From positions 310,001-374,000 of the forward strand of contig JAOALD010000002.1 in assembly GCA_025153755.1 (NCBI GenBank): a DNA stretch of 64,000 nt. Reading direction: 5' to 3'. The notes under the pieces are model-generated. The model did not search any database. It saw nothing but the letters and a program-made list of their open reading frames with translations, and was not told the origin of the DNA. Both the position numbers and the translations under genes were made by a program. Source of the DNA: SAR92 clade bacterium H921 (GTDB lineage: Bacteria > Pseudomonadota > Gammaproteobacteria > Pseudomonadales > Porticoccaceae). Position 1 is the first letter of the stretch, and every line of letters begins with the position of its first letter. Shown piece by piece: positions 46,066 through 55,634 of the stretch.

Positions 46066-47193
46066 ATGAATAGACAAATCGCTAAGGATGCCAAACGCTG
46101 GGTTGTTAAAATTGGTAGTGCGTTACTCACCAATAATGGCGCTGGTCTTGATCGTGATGCCATTGACGGCTGGGTTCATCAAATTGCTGAGTTGATGGCT
46201 CAGGGCAAAGAGGTCGTGCTAGTTTCTTCAGGGGCTATTGCCGAGGGTATTGTGCGCCTTCAATGGCGGCAGCGACCTGAGAGTATTCATGAACTACAGG
46301 CGGCGGCAGCCGTCGGTCAGATGGGTCTTATTCAAGCCTATGAGAGTAGCTTTCAGCGCTTTGGTCGCCATACCGCACAGATTCTTCTCGATCATGATGA
46401 TATGGCAAGTCGCCAGCGTTATTTAAATGCACGGGGAGTATTGCAAACTCTTCTTAGTTTCAATGTTGTCCCCATTGTGAATGAAAACGATACCGTGGTT
46501 ACCGATGAAATTCGCTTTGGTGATAACGATAGCCTGGCGGCATTGGTAGCTAATCTAATTGATGCCGATATGTTGGTGATTCTTACTGATAAAGATGGCC
46601 TCTATAGCGCTAATCCGGATACCGATATCAATGCCACATTGATTACTAACGCAATGGCTACAGATTCTTCTCTAGATGGCTTGGCGGGCGGTAGTAGTGG
46701 CACCTTAGGGCGCGGTGGTATGGTGACTAAGCTTCAGGCAGCTAGGCTCGCCGCTCGCTCTGGATGCAACACCGTGATTGCCGGTGGGCGCAATCAGAAT
46801 ATTTTGCATGCCATCGCCGCAGGCGATGAGGTGGGTACCTTGCTATCTGCCGACTGTAAGCCTCTGGCTGCCCGCAAGCAGTGGTTGGCTGGTCACTTGC
46901 AAATTAAGGGGCAGTTGGTTCTGGATGCTGGCGCAGTTCAGGTTTTAACTAAACAGGGTCGCAGTTTACTTGCAGTTGGTGTTAGCCGAGTCGTGGGTAC
47001 CTTCACTCGAGGTGACTTGGTAAGCTGTGTCGACAGCGATGGTACTGAGATCGCTCGGGGGTTAGTTAATTACAATTCGGATGAAGCGTCGCGTATTAGA
47101 GGTCAGAGCACTGATTCGATCGCCAGTATTCTTGGTTACCGCGAAGATGAGGAGTTGATTCATCGTGATAACCTGGTGGTGAGTGCCCAATAA
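46066..47193 (+). CDS. proB: Glutamate 5-kinase
   Basis: First step of proline synthesis: phosphorylates glutamate. 375 residues with an amino-acid kinase domain ([51 protein letters not shown]) and a C-terminal PUA domain (about 280-365, [13 protein letters not shown]...). Feedback inhibition by proline is typical of the family. proA is not adjacent. Confidence 0.97.
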   Translation: MNRQIAKDAKRWVVKIGSALLTNNGAGLDRDAIDGWVHQIAELMAQGKEVVLVSSGAIAEGIVRLQWRQRPESIHELQAAAAVGQMGLIQAYESSFQRFGRHTAQILLDHDDMASRQRYLNARGVLQTLLSFNVVPIVNENDTVVTDEIRFGDNDSLAALVANLIDADMLVILTDKDGLYSANPDTDINATLITNAMATDSSLDGLAGGSSGTLGRGGMVTKLQAARLAARSGCNTVIAGGRNQNILHAIAAGDEVGTLLSADCKPLAARKQWLAGHLQIKGQLVLDAGAVQVLTKQGRSLLAVGVSRVVGTFTRGDLVSCVDSDGTEIARGLVNYNSDEASRIRGQSTDSIASILGYREDEELIHRDNLVVSAQ

Positions 47194-47392
47194 TAAACTG
47201 GGTTTTAATTCTCTTAGCGATTAGGCTAATCAACGGTCATAGTCTAATTGTATTGTCTTCTCGAACGCGACGTTAGTATCAAATTGACGCCTCTGATTCC
47301 ATAAATACCCATGATCATCTATACCGGGCGCTTTGAAAAGCCATAAAAACCCGCCTATAAAACAAAAAGCGTCATTATTTAACAATATCATA

Positions 47393-47421
47393 TGGACACT
47401 ATTTAAATTACGTAGTATCTT
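47393..47421 (+). promoter_or_regulatory. Upstream copy of duplicated promoter
   Basis: TGGACA (47393-47398), 17 bases, TATCTT (47416-47421), in the first 49-bp unit. Confidence 0.5.
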
Positions 47422-47441
47422 TGTGCTATAAAACTATCAAA

Positions 47442-47470
47442 TGGACACTATACGAATAGTATAGTATCTT
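47442..47470 (+). promoter_or_regulatory. Downstream copy of duplicated promoter with internal palindrome
   Basis: TGGACA (47442-47447), 17 bases, TATCTT (47465-47470). Between them lies a perfect inverted repeat ACTATAC-GAATA-GTATAGT (47447-47465), placed where a repressor would block the promoter. The first unit has only a degenerate form of it. Confidence 0.52.
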
Positions 47471-47555
47471 AAAGACAATAAAGTCATCGGGCCGCCAGTT
47501 ATTGATCAAAAACTGCCGTCATCGACCGACATGATAATAAGTAGGATCGGGGAAA

Positions 47556-49994
47556 ATGCTCAAACCTTTACAGGCAAGATTAGCCAGCCTAATAATGCGA
47601 AATTCTTCGCTATCGCTTTTTGTTCTCGGGGCGATCACATTGTTGTTTGCTATTGGGTTGCAATTCGTAGAATTGCGCACCATCTTTTCAGATCTACTAC
47701 CAAAAAATCATCCGTTCGTAGAGACCTTTTCAGACCATCCTAATTTTGGTAATCCACTTACGATAACCATCATGGTCAAAAATAAAGAGGGTAGTATCTA
47801 TAATTCGGAGACTTTGCAAAAAGTCTGGGACATTACCCGTGACATAGATCTAGCACCCGGAGTAGATCACGATCAGATACTTTCTATAGCTACTGAAAAG
47901 GCGCGGTATTCAGAGGCCACTCCTTTTGGTATTGAGAGTCAGCCACTGATGGGTGATGCCTCTCCGTCAAGCGATCAGGAGATGCTAGAGTTCCGCAGTA
48001 AAGTTAGGAAGGCTCCCAATGCTCGAGCATTTCTAATCTCTCAAGATGAATCTGCCACATTGATTACAGCGACTTTCATTGAGCGGCTTGTTGATTATGG
48101 TGAGTTGTTTGGCTACGTCCAGGGTTTGGTCGAAAGCGAGCGCGATGAAATGCATGAGATACATGTTGCAGGCCAGCCAATGCTCTCTGGCTGGGTTTAT
48201 AGTCATCAAGCAGCAATGCTAGGGATCTTCGGTGTCACTATTATTGCCCTTATAGGCTCGCTGATTATCTACATGTCCAACTTTGTGGGAGTGGTTATAC
48301 CCGTTGTCACCAGTGCTGTTGCCGCGGTCTGGGGGTTCGGTTTTGTCGGTTGGTTAGGTTACCCAATAGAACCCTTAATAATGGTTGTGCCGTTGTTACT
48401 TGTGGCTCGTTCGTTTAGTCATTGTGTTCAATTTATCGAGCGGTATTACGAGGTTTATCCAAAGGTTGGCGACAAGAAAAAGGCCGCCGAAATTGTGCTG
48501 GGAGTGATGATGACTCCCGGCGGCTTGGGTATTTTTACCGATGCCATAGGTATTTTGTTGATCATAGTTGCACCCATTCCGGCGATGGAGAGATTTGCGA
48601 TATTCTGTGGATTCTGGGCATTAATCCTGTTTCCAACCAACGTTTTATTGTCGCCCCTCATGCTTTCAATGCTCCCTGAGCCCAAGAATGCAGCTGTAAT
48701 AAGCGGAGCTGACAAAGGCGGCGGTCAATTTTGGCACCGTGCTATGCATAGTGTTTTAGCGGCAATTTCAACTCTTTCGCATGGCTTTCGAGGTAAGGTA
48801 ACGGCAGCCGTCGCTGTGGTGCTTGTGGCCGTTAGCATTGGCCAGGTGCTGCAGATCAAGGTTGGTAATCCTGTAGAGGGCACTAGTCTGCTTTGGGAAG
48901 ACTCGGAATACAATGTTGCTGTAACTGCAATCAATCAGAACTTTGCTGGTTTAAATACTCTTGAAGTTGTTTTTGAGGCTAAAGACATTAACAACCCGAG
49001 CCGTGTAGCAAGGCAGAGCGACACAGTTTTCTCAATGTTGGCGCTGCAGAGAAATCTAGAAAATCAGGAAAATCCGCCTGTGGCAACACTATCGTTTGCT
49101 GATTACTTACCCGAAGCAAATCGTTTGTTCAGTGGTGGTAATCCCAAATGGTCTCCACTCGACCGAAGTCAGCAGGCTGTTACTGCGGCATCTGGCGCTG
49201 TCATGATCGGCACAGGCCCCAAAGCGTTTTTACATGTGACTGATTTTGTCCAACAAAATGCCACTGTATCTCTGTGGTACAAAGATAATAAACAGGAAAC
49301 TGTTGATCTAGCACTTGAGCAGGCGCGTGCAGCATTAGATGAAATTGGCCTCGAGCATGACAGCTTTAATATACGCTTAGGGACAGGCACTATTGCGTTG
49401 CAGCAGTCCATCAACGACACGGTCGATTATTATCAATGGATCATTTTGGCATTGCTCAATTTAGTAATCCTAGTCACCTGCAGCTATGCCTATCGCTCGA
49501 TTGTCGCGGGAGTTTTGCTACTCATTCCTGTCAATATTTCGAATATTTTTCTCGGTGCCGTGATGGTGCAACTCGGTATAGGTTTGGATGTTAATACGCT
49601 GCCAATTACAGCTATTGGTGTTGGCGTCGGTATTGATTACGGCATTTATCTGCTAAGTAGGATTTGCGAGGAATACAGTAAGTGTAATAACCATGCTCAG
49701 GCCATTAACAGAGCAGTTGTAACCACTGGTAAGGCGATCTTCTTTACTGCAACGATAGTGCTTATTGCAATCTTACCTTGGTATTACCTCTCAGAGTTGA
49801 AGTTCCTCGCCGATATGGGGCTGTTATTGGTGATGGTTATGCTAATAAATATGGTTGTAGCATTAATCATACTTCCCCTTGAAGTATGGTTTATTAAGCC
49901 TCGATTTATGACAGTCAAAGGATTGCTTGGTAGTGGTGAAGACGATTCATTTGTTAATGATGAGTTCTTGGAAGACGCGATTGCTAACAAATAG
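47556..49994 (+). CDS. RND/MMPL-type inner-membrane exporter
   Basis: An 812-residue transporter with the RND layout: one helix near the N-terminus, a large periplasmic loop, five or six helices (LGIFGVTIIALIGSLIIYM... onward), a second loop and a final helix bundle (QWIILALLNLVILVTC...; ITAIGVGVGIDYGIYLLSR). It has the sterol-sensing/MMPL-like GVGIDYG motif, not the AcrB type, and no adaptor or TolC gene is adjacent. Homologous exporters often sit with DUF1329 and DUF1302 genes, as here, and are thought to move hydrophobic lipids or sterol-like molecules. First gene of the operon; the DUF1329 gene follows after 75 nt. Confidence 0.85.
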   Translation: MLKPLQARLASLIMRNSSLSLFVLGAITLLFAIGLQFVELRTIFSDLLPKNHPFVETFSDHPNFGNPLTITIMVKNKEGSIYNSETLQKVWDITRDIDLAPGVDHDQILSIATEKARYSEATPFGIESQPLMGDASPSSDQEMLEFRSKVRKAPNARAFLISQDESATLITATFIERLVDYGELFGYVQGLVESERDEMHEIHVAGQPMLSGWVYSHQAAMLGIFGVTIIALIGSLIIYMSNFVGVVIPVVTSAVAAVWGFGFVGWLGYPIEPLIMVVPLLLVARSFSHCVQFIERYYEVYPKVGDKKKAAEIVLGVMMTPGGLGIFTDAIGILLIIVAPIPAMERFAIFCGFWALILFPTNVLLSPLMLSMLPEPKNAAVISGADKGGGQFWHRAMHSVLAAISTLSHGFRGKVTAAVAVVLVAVSIGQVLQIKVGNPVEGTSLLWEDSEYNVAVTAINQNFAGLNTLEVVFEAKDINNPSRVARQSDTVFSMLALQRNLENQENPPVATLSFADYLPEANRLFSGGNPKWSPLDRSQQAVTAASGAVMIGTGPKAFLHVTDFVQQNATVSLWYKDNKQETVDLALEQARAALDEIGLEHDSFNIRLGTGTIALQQSINDTVDYYQWIILALLNLVILVTCSYAYRSIVAGVLLLIPVNISNIFLGAVMVQLGIGLDVNTLPITAIGVGVGIDYGIYLLSRICEEYSKCNNHAQAINRAVVTTGKAIFFTATIVLIAILPWYYLSELKFLADMGLLLVMVMLINMVVALIILPLEVWFIKPRFMTVKGLLGSGEDDSFVNDEFLEDAIANK

Positions 49995-50069
49995 CAATCT
50001 ATAGCAGTTGTTTAAAAACTAAAAAGTTAAAAACTTATAAAAAGTAATATTTAAAGGGGAAAAATAAAA

Positions 50070-51443
50070 ATGGATAATGAAAATAATACTCATGGTTATA
50101 GTCGACGAATGTTTCTCGATAAGGTTGCCAAGGGAACAGTTGGTGCTGGTGTTCTTGCTCCGTTATGGCCGCTTATTGCTGAAGCAAAGGACATTAGTGA
50201 GGCACTTCCGGATGAGTTGGTTTCGATCGAAAGCTACACAAAAGGCAAAATTAAGGTTGGCGATATGCTTACCGGAGAAAATGTTGCCCATGTTAAAGAC
50301 TTGCTCGACCCAATTACATATATTGAAGTTGCGGAGCAGGGTCGTCAGATAAAAATTGTTGAGACTACAACAGATGTTACCAAGCTATATCCTGCTGAAT
50401 ATCTTGAGGCAACAATTAAGAATCAGGGTAAAGCAAAATTAGATGAGAATAATAATGTTGTAACTCAGGATGGTCAGCCATGGATTGGTGGCAATCCATT
50501 TCCTGATGCTAAAACCGGACTTGAAGCCTATGCTAATCTTACTTTGAGTTGGGGTCGTCATGATTCGGCTATGTACGCTATCCGTGACTGGGACATTGGT
50601 CCAGATGGCAGTGAGCAATATCAGTACGATTTTGTCTGGGCGGAGCAGAACACTGTTGGCCTAGTCAATAGTGATTCGCCTTATATCGAAGGCCGTGAAG
50701 ACCTGCTGCGTTATAACGCGATCTGGTTTACCTATCCTAATGATTCACGCGGTACGTCATTTGTAAATACCTGGTATTACGATCAGCGTAAGTTCCCTGA
50801 TTTGTATGGCTATATACCCGCCTTTAAGCGTGTGCGTCGATTCCCATCAAGTCAGCGTTTTGAGCCATTGGTTCCTGGTATTACTCTGTTCCTGTCCGAT
50901 GGTTGGTGTGCTGGCGATCCTATGCTGACCTGGGGCAACTATAAAATTGTTGGGCGACAGCCCATGTTAGGCGGCGTTAGCCAAAACTGGCATGGTTCTA
51001 ATCCTAATTCTGAGCCATCTGTGCACGGCGGTCCTAAGGGTAAAACCTTCTTTGAAACCACTATGGAAATGATTCCCGAGGTGCTGGTTATCGATCTTGA
51101 GCCAACCGGATTCCCTCGCGCTCCTGTGGGTAAGAAGCGTGTTTGGTTAGATACCAGAACCATGATGTTTGTGGCCTGTGTAACCTACGATCGACGTGGC
51201 GAGCTGTGGAAATCTGTACAGGTCACTACTAGCCAGTTTATCGATGGCGACACTGTGAAGATGGACGGCGATCATCCCGGCTGGTCATGGACCAAATGTC
51301 ACGTGCATGATATTCAGACTGATCGAATGAGCCGTTTCTACCATGCGGACGAAATTCGCGGTGGCTTTAAGTCTGGTTGGAATCAGGAAGGACTGTACGA
51401 AAAGTACATGACTATTCCTGCTATACGACGACTGGGTAGCTAA
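50070..51443 (+). CDS. DUF1329 protein with Tat signal, copy 1
   Basis: A 457-residue exported protein of the DUF1329 family, whose members resemble LolA/LolB-fold outer-membrane lipoproteins or carriers. Twin-arginine signal SRRMFL (residues 11-16) followed by a hydrophobic run (GTVGAGVLAPLWPLIAEA), so it is probably exported folded. Family blocks: WIGGNPFPD, LTLSWGRHD, RGTSFVNTWYYDQRKFPDLYGYIPAFKRVRRFPSS (given in part). AAGGGG 11 nt before ATG. A second copy lies at 62070. Ends 3 nt before the YCF48-like gene. Confidence 0.85.
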   Translation: MDNENNTHGYSRRMFLDKVAKGTVGAGVLAPLWPLIAEAKDISEALPDELVSIESYTKGKIKVGDMLTGENVAHVKDLLDPITYIEVAEQGRQIKIVETTTDVTKLYPAEYLEATIKNQGKAKLDENNNVVTQDGQPWIGGNPFPDAKTGLEAYANLTLSWGRHDSAMYAIRDWDIGPDGSEQYQYDFVWAEQNTVGLVNSDSPYIEGREDLLRYNAIWFTYPNDSRGTSFVNTWYYDQRKFPDLYGYIPAFKRVRRFPSSQRFEPLVPGITLFLSDGWCAGDPMLTWGNYKIVGRQPMLGGVSQNWHGSNPNSEPSVHGGPKGKTFFETTMEMIPEVLVIDLEPTGFPRAPVGKKRVWLDTRTMMFVACVTYDRRGELWKSVQVTTSQFIDGDTVKMDGDHPGWSWTKCHVHDIQTDRMSRFYHADEIRGGFKSGWNQEGLYEKYMTIPAIRRLGS

Positions 51444-51446
51444 TTC

Positions 51447-52418
51447 ATGAACTTCCGTTTACTGACTTCTTTAGCGATTTCCCTTGGTATGTTCTTACCA
51501 GGGGTCTCCCTAGGCAATCCCACGCAGGTCTATAAAGGCACGGCCCATGATGCGTTCTACGGATTATGTGTATCTGGCTCTCAGCAAATTGCCGTGGGTG
51601 ATGCGGGACTGATCCTGGAAAGTCATGATGCTGGGGGAAGCTGGGCTGCGTTAAAGCCATTCACTGAAAACGCATTGCTGGATGTGAGCTGTGTTGGTGA
51701 TGTCAGCCTTATTGTGGGTCAGGAAGGCGCGATTTATCGCCGCACTACTGAAACTTATCTGCCTGTTAGGTCCAATACAAATGAACGATTGCTGAGCGTA
51801 AGTGAAATATCAGGCAATGGTTTAGGGTTCGCTGTGGGAGGTTTTGGCACTGTTCTTCGCACCACTGACAGCGGCTTGAGTTGGGAGCCCCTAACACTGG
51901 ATTGGCCCAAGCTAACCAACGACTTTTTTGAACCACACCTCTATGACGTCGATGTTTCTGATGCTGGAATAGTGACGATTGTGGGTGAGTTTGAAATGGT
52001 AATCCAGTCTGCTAATCAGGGCGATACATGGGAGACAACCCATATCGGCGAAGCCTCACTGTTTGGTCTGAGTTTGCATGCTAACGGTGTTGGATTTGCT
52101 GTAGGCCAGAATGGCAAGGTCCTTAAAACAGCTAATGGAGGTCAGACCTGGAAACATATTGACTCGCCGGGCATCGGCATTCTGCTGAATGTTTGGACCT
52201 CAGGGAGCGGGGATGTGCTGGTCACTGGGATCCGAAATATGTTGCAGAGTACTGACAGCGGAGCTAAGTGGCGCCAGATTAATAAAGGAGATCTGTCCAC
52301 CGGTTGGTATCAGGGCCTTTCGGTAATTGACGGGGGTAGCTTGGCGGGTGGTTCTGTATTGCTCGCTGGCCATGGCGGAAGTTTGATTAAGTTGCAATTA
52401 GATAAAAATAAAAATTGA
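51447..52418 (+). CDS. YCF48/BNR-repeat propeller protein
   Basis: A 323-residue exported beta-propeller: signal peptide (ISLGMFLPGVSLG) followed by repeated units of the form AVGxxGxILxSxDxGxSW (AVGDAGLILESHDAGGSW; AVGGFGTVLRTTDSGLSW; AVGQNGKVLKTANGGQTW). Similar to HCF136/YCF48 photosystem II assembly factors; the bacterial homologues near RND exporters are of unknown job and probably partner proteins of the transporter. Tightly coupled to the DUF1329 gene. Confidence 0.85.
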   Translation: MNFRLLTSLAISLGMFLPGVSLGNPTQVYKGTAHDAFYGLCVSGSQQIAVGDAGLILESHDAGGSWAALKPFTENALLDVSCVGDVSLIVGQEGAIYRRTTETYLPVRSNTNERLLSVSEISGNGLGFAVGGFGTVLRTTDSGLSWEPLTLDWPKLTNDFFEPHLYDVDVSDAGIVTIVGEFEMVIQSANQGDTWETTHIGEASLFGLSLHANGVGFAVGQNGKVLKTANGGQTWKHIDSPGIGILLNVWTSGSGDVLVTGIRNMLQSTDSGAKWRQINKGDLSTGWYQGLSVIDGGSLAGGSVLLAGHGGSLIKLQLDKNKN

Positions 52419-52447
52419 TAATCGATCTAATTATTAGGAGAGACATA

Positions 52448-54325
52448 ATGTGGAAACTAAAGAAAATTAAAACAATTCTCACTGGGACCCTATCGGTAGC
52501 CTTGCTAATTCCTACCCAGCTGGCCTATTCAGCTGACTGGTATTTGTCAGGGTTTGTGCGTCAGGAAGGGGCCTTTAGCCTGGACAACGACAAGCAGAAT
52601 CCTTGGAATCAGGCTGGTAACGCTTACAACGGTGTAGCTACACCGAATACAGTAGAGCAAGCTTTTGGGATGGAAGGTATGACGACCAGGCCCGAGGCAT
52701 ATAATGAAACCAATGACTGGAACCTGATGTTTACCAGGGCAGAGTTAGATATCGATGTGAGGTTTAGTGATAACCTAAAGTTCGTGGGTAAGGTGCGAGC
52801 ACTTTATGCATGGGATAATCACGATACCTTTGGCGGCGGTGATCCCAATTACTTCGAGACTCCTCTTCGCGGTGACTGTGCGACAAGGCTTGAAATTTGT
52901 GGTGAAGACTACGCGATTGATTTACCCTCATTCTATTTAGACTACAGCGATGGTCCATTGTGGTTGCGCGTAGGTAATCAGCAGATTGCCTGGGGTGAAT
53001 CACTCTTCTTTAGAGTATTGGATAATCCTAACGGACTTGATCTGCGCAGGCATTCTGCATTTGACTGGGCCTCTGAAGAATTCTCCGACAAACGCGTACC
53101 ATCTTTAGGCGTGCGAGGTAGTTACTCATTCAAAAATGACTGGGAAATTGAGGCCTGGGCTCAGGAGTTCCAGCCTTCAGTTATGTCTAATGAGAACACA
53201 CCCTACAACGCTATTACCTCAACTTTTGTCGTTCATACTGAGGCAGGTTTCGATGAGGTCGATGATAAGTGGAACTTTGGTGCACGTCTCAGAGGTCAAA
53301 TTGGTGAATTAGGTTTACAGCTTACCTATACCAACCGCTATAACCCCGACGGCGTATATCGCTGGGCTGCCAGTGGTGTCGATCCTTTTGTTAAACATCT
53401 GGGTGCAGAAGTGGCTGCGATAGCCGATCCCGGTGGACAAATCGGAGCCGCATTATCAATGACTCCGTTTGAACCGTTTTCTGGTATCGGTATCTATACT
53501 GCCGAGCAATGGATGAATGAAGCCGCTGGGTCTCGCCTAAACGGCGCTAATTTACAGGGCCTACTAGATGACTTTCCTGTTGCCCAGGCTCTCACCAATG
53601 ACGTCTTAGGTCAGCTAGGGTTGCCTGCGAACACGCCAGTTGATAACTACGCTCTGTCGACGACTATTTTGGATGCCTTTTTCTCTGCACCTGCAGGTGG
53701 TCTGGGTGATCTGCGAGGCCATATTGAGCGTCGCTATGATCGCGAAGATATCTTCGGTTTTGGTCTGAACTACATGTTCTTCAGTGAGCCTGATTCTTTC
53801 CTTGATCAATTAATTGTTCGTTTTGAAGCAACATATACGCCTAACAAAACCTTTACTGACCCATCGCTACTTGGTGCTGACTATCTTGTGGAAGACGAAT
53901 ATATCACGTCGTTCGTGATGGAAAAGTACCATCGCTTCTCTATAGATTTCCCTGCAACCTATATGGTTTTCCAGTGGTTGCATAAATCCGAAAGTGACCT
54001 GTTTGGCCGACATCTTGATGGTTACGGTATGACCACGACTGAGGATCCAGGTTTTACTCAGCCAAAAGGTCGCAGCGGATATGACGCGATTTCGTTTGCC
54101 TTGCAGCAGCCTTCGCCAAGTCTTCTCTGGCGTGCGGATCTTGCCATTCTTTGGGATCTTGAGGGCGGTTACCTGGTGCAGCCTGGTTTGCGCTACAAGC
54201 CAAGCAAATCTGTAAGTGCTGAGCTGTTTGCCAACTTTGTTGGCGGCGGTAATGACAATATGGATGCAATGTCTTCATTTGATTTTGTCGAAGAAGTTGC
54301 CTTCCGATTGACCTATCAGTTCTGA
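52448..54325 (+). CDS. DUF1302-family outer-membrane protein
   Basis: A 625-residue exported protein: signal peptide residues 1-28 (LIPTQLAYS-ADWYLSG), then many amphipathic strands and a C-terminal ending FRLTYQF, as in outer-membrane barrels. DUF1302 features: SGFVRQEGAFSL, WLRVGNQQIAWGESLFFRVLDNPNG, RVPSLGVRGSY. Start set to ATG 52448 with AGGAGA upstream; the frame opens earlier at 52415. Probably forms the outer-membrane end of the pathway handled by the RND, DUF1329 and YCF48 proteins. Confidence 0.85.
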   Translation: MWKLKKIKTILTGTLSVALLIPTQLAYSADWYLSGFVRQEGAFSLDNDKQNPWNQAGNAYNGVATPNTVEQAFGMEGMTTRPEAYNETNDWNLMFTRAELDIDVRFSDNLKFVGKVRALYAWDNHDTFGGGDPNYFETPLRGDCATRLEICGEDYAIDLPSFYLDYSDGPLWLRVGNQQIAWGESLFFRVLDNPNGLDLRRHSAFDWASEEFSDKRVPSLGVRGSYSFKNDWEIEAWAQEFQPSVMSNENTPYNAITSTFVVHTEAGFDEVDDKWNFGARLRGQIGELGLQLTYTNRYNPDGVYRWAASGVDPFVKHLGAEVAAIADPGGQIGAALSMTPFEPFSGIGIYTAEQWMNEAAGSRLNGANLQGLLDDFPVAQALTNDVLGQLGLPANTPVDNYALSTTILDAFFSAPAGGLGDLRGHIERRYDREDIFGFGLNYMFFSEPDSFLDQLIVRFEATYTPNKTFTDPSLLGADYLVEDEYITSFVMEKYHRFSIDFPATYMVFQWLHKSESDLFGRHLDGYGMTTTEDPGFTQPKGRSGYDAISFALQQPSPSLLWRADLAILWDLEGGYLVQPGLRYKPSKSVSAELFANFVGGGNDNMDAMSSFDFVEEVAFRLTYQF

Positions 54326-54644
54326 TTGGTATGTCTTTAACTGATGAGAAAATAGAGTAAATAATTGCTCGGTCGAGAATAGGGGGTCATACGGATTTGG
54401 CTCCCATTCTTACCAGATGCACTCTGAACATCAGGAAGCTCCATAATATCTAGTGCTGGTTACTCAGGTATCTATCTAGTTTGCCTTTCACTGAGCCCGC
54501 GGTAGGCATCTATAACGCCAGCTTTTAATCTGCATAAAAGATTGAATATCAGGCCCAATATCTCCAAAAAAGCCAGGTAGCGTCTAGGTTTTGGTGCAAT
54601 AAAAACCGGCAAATCAACATATAAGTATTAAAGAAACTTTATTG

Positions 54645-54673
54645 TTGACACTAATATGTCACATCGATATTAT
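54645..54673 (+). promoter_or_regulatory. Sigma-70 promoter of the SDR-P450-BVMO operon
   Basis: TTGACA (54645-54650), 17 bases, TATTAT (54668-54673): one mismatch in twelve to consensus. Expected start near 54680, about 95 nt before the first gene. Confidence 0.8.
54646..54661 (+). promoter_or_regulatory. Candidate operator overlapping the -35
   Basis: A perfect inverted repeat TGACA-CTAATA-TGTCA (16 bp) begins inside the -35 hexamer. A repressor bound here would exclude RNA polymerase. The nearby MarR-like regulator is the obvious candidate, but I see no second copy at its own promoter. Confidence 0.5.
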
Positions 54674-54775
54674 GAATAAATGACAGCTTTTAGAGGTAGT
54701 GTGTCTAAGCACCAACCAGAAAGCTAAAGAATAAAAAATATCTAATAACAACAACGAATTGTGGGGGGAGATCCT

Positions 54776-55606
54776 GTGACGTCAGAAATTACTAACTATC
54801 GAGATGCATTTAGCCTAGATGGAAAAGTCGCTCTTGTAACCGGAGCGGCTGGCACTTTGGGAGCCGAAATTTGCAGAGGGCTTACCTCGGTTGGAGCCTC
54901 AGTATTGATAACAGATATTGTCGAGGACAGAGGAATTGCTCTGCGTGATGAGTTGCGAAATCGCGGCGCTAATGCAGAATTTTTTAAGCACAATGTAACC
55001 GATGAGTCCGATTGGGAAGCCGCAATGAAGATGGCTGTTGATAGTTTCGGAGGTCTAGACACTGTTGTGAACGCCGCTGCGATTGTGCCTATGAGGCTTT
55101 TGGCTGACCTTGATGTAGAGGAATTTAAAAAAGTACAGGACGTAAACGTAGCTGGAACTTTACTCGGTTGCAAACATGCCTCAATGACAATGCGCCCTGG
55201 GGGCATAAGCGGCCGGGGCGGTTCTATTATCAATCTCTCCTCAGTTATGGGTTTGTCTGGGAGTATTGCATTAGCGTCCTATAACTCGTCCAAGGGTGCT
55301 GTTCGTTTGCTTACCAAGTCTGTTGCCGCCGAGTGCGCGATGCTCAACACCGGGGTGCGTTGTAACTCAATTCATCCGGGCATTATTGATAGTGATATGG
55401 GAACTCTATTCCTAAAACAGTTGGTCGATTTGGGTGTAGTGCCTGATATGGAAACCGCTGAAGCTGGTTTTTTGGCTGGAGTACCTATGGGTGAGTCTGG
55501 AAAACCTCAGGATATTGCCGCAGGGATTATCTATCTAGCCTCTGACGCCAGTCGCTACATGACAGGTGCTGAACTCGTAATCGATGGCGGTTTCTACGCC
55601 ACTTAG
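54776..55606 (+). CDS. Short-chain dehydrogenase/reductase
   Basis: A classical SDR of 276 residues: cofactor loop TGAAGTLG (22-29), NAA near 98, Ser in NLSSVMG, Tyr169 and Lys173 in YNSSK. Expected to oxidise a secondary alcohol or reduce the ketone with NAD(P)(H); in this operon it would turn the P450-made alcohol into the ketone used by the BVMO. I place the start at GTG 54776 because GGGGGAGA lies about 6 nt upstream; a GTG at 54761 is in frame but precedes that site. Confidence 0.88.
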   Translation: MTSEITNYRDAFSLDGKVALVTGAAGTLGAEICRGLTSVGASVLITDIVEDRGIALRDELRNRGANAEFFKHNVTDESDWEAAMKMAVDSFGGLDTVVNAAAIVPMRLLADLDVEEFKKVQDVNVAGTLLGCKHASMTMRPGGISGRGGSIINLSSVMGLSGSIALASYNSSKGAVRLLTKSVAAECAMLNTGVRCNSIHPGIIDSDMGTLFLKQLVDLGVVPDMETAEAGFLAGVPMGESGKPQDIAAGIIYLASDASRYMTGAELVIDGGFYAT

Positions 55607-55634
55607 CTTTTAAGGCATTATAAGGAGAATTAAA

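Larger units (their letters stand above)
47387..47484 (+). repeat. Imperfect 49-bp tandem repeat carrying two promoters
   Basis: Two adjacent units (47387-47435, 47436-47484) share ATCA(T/A)ATGGACACTAT and TAGTATCTT in register at a 49-base offset. They differ elsewhere, so the duplication is not recent. Confidence 0.7.
47194..47555 (+). other. Intergenic region before the RND/DUF1329 operon
   Basis: 362 bases without a gene. The first half shows nothing but a weak TTAGC/GCTAA hairpin after proB; the second half holds the tandem promoter repeat at 47387-47484. Confidence 0.5.
54326..54775 (+). other. Intergenic region before the P450 operon
   Basis: 450 bases with no supported gene. The proximal part shows only a small AATCT/AGATT hairpin; the distal part holds the promoter and operator described separately and a GC-poor leader of about 100 nt. 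Confidence 0.5.

Noticed and set aside
54796-55233. 145-codon minus-strand ORF antisense to the SDR gene
   Set aside because: Shadow frame of the SDR coding sequence; Ser/Ala-rich with no domain.
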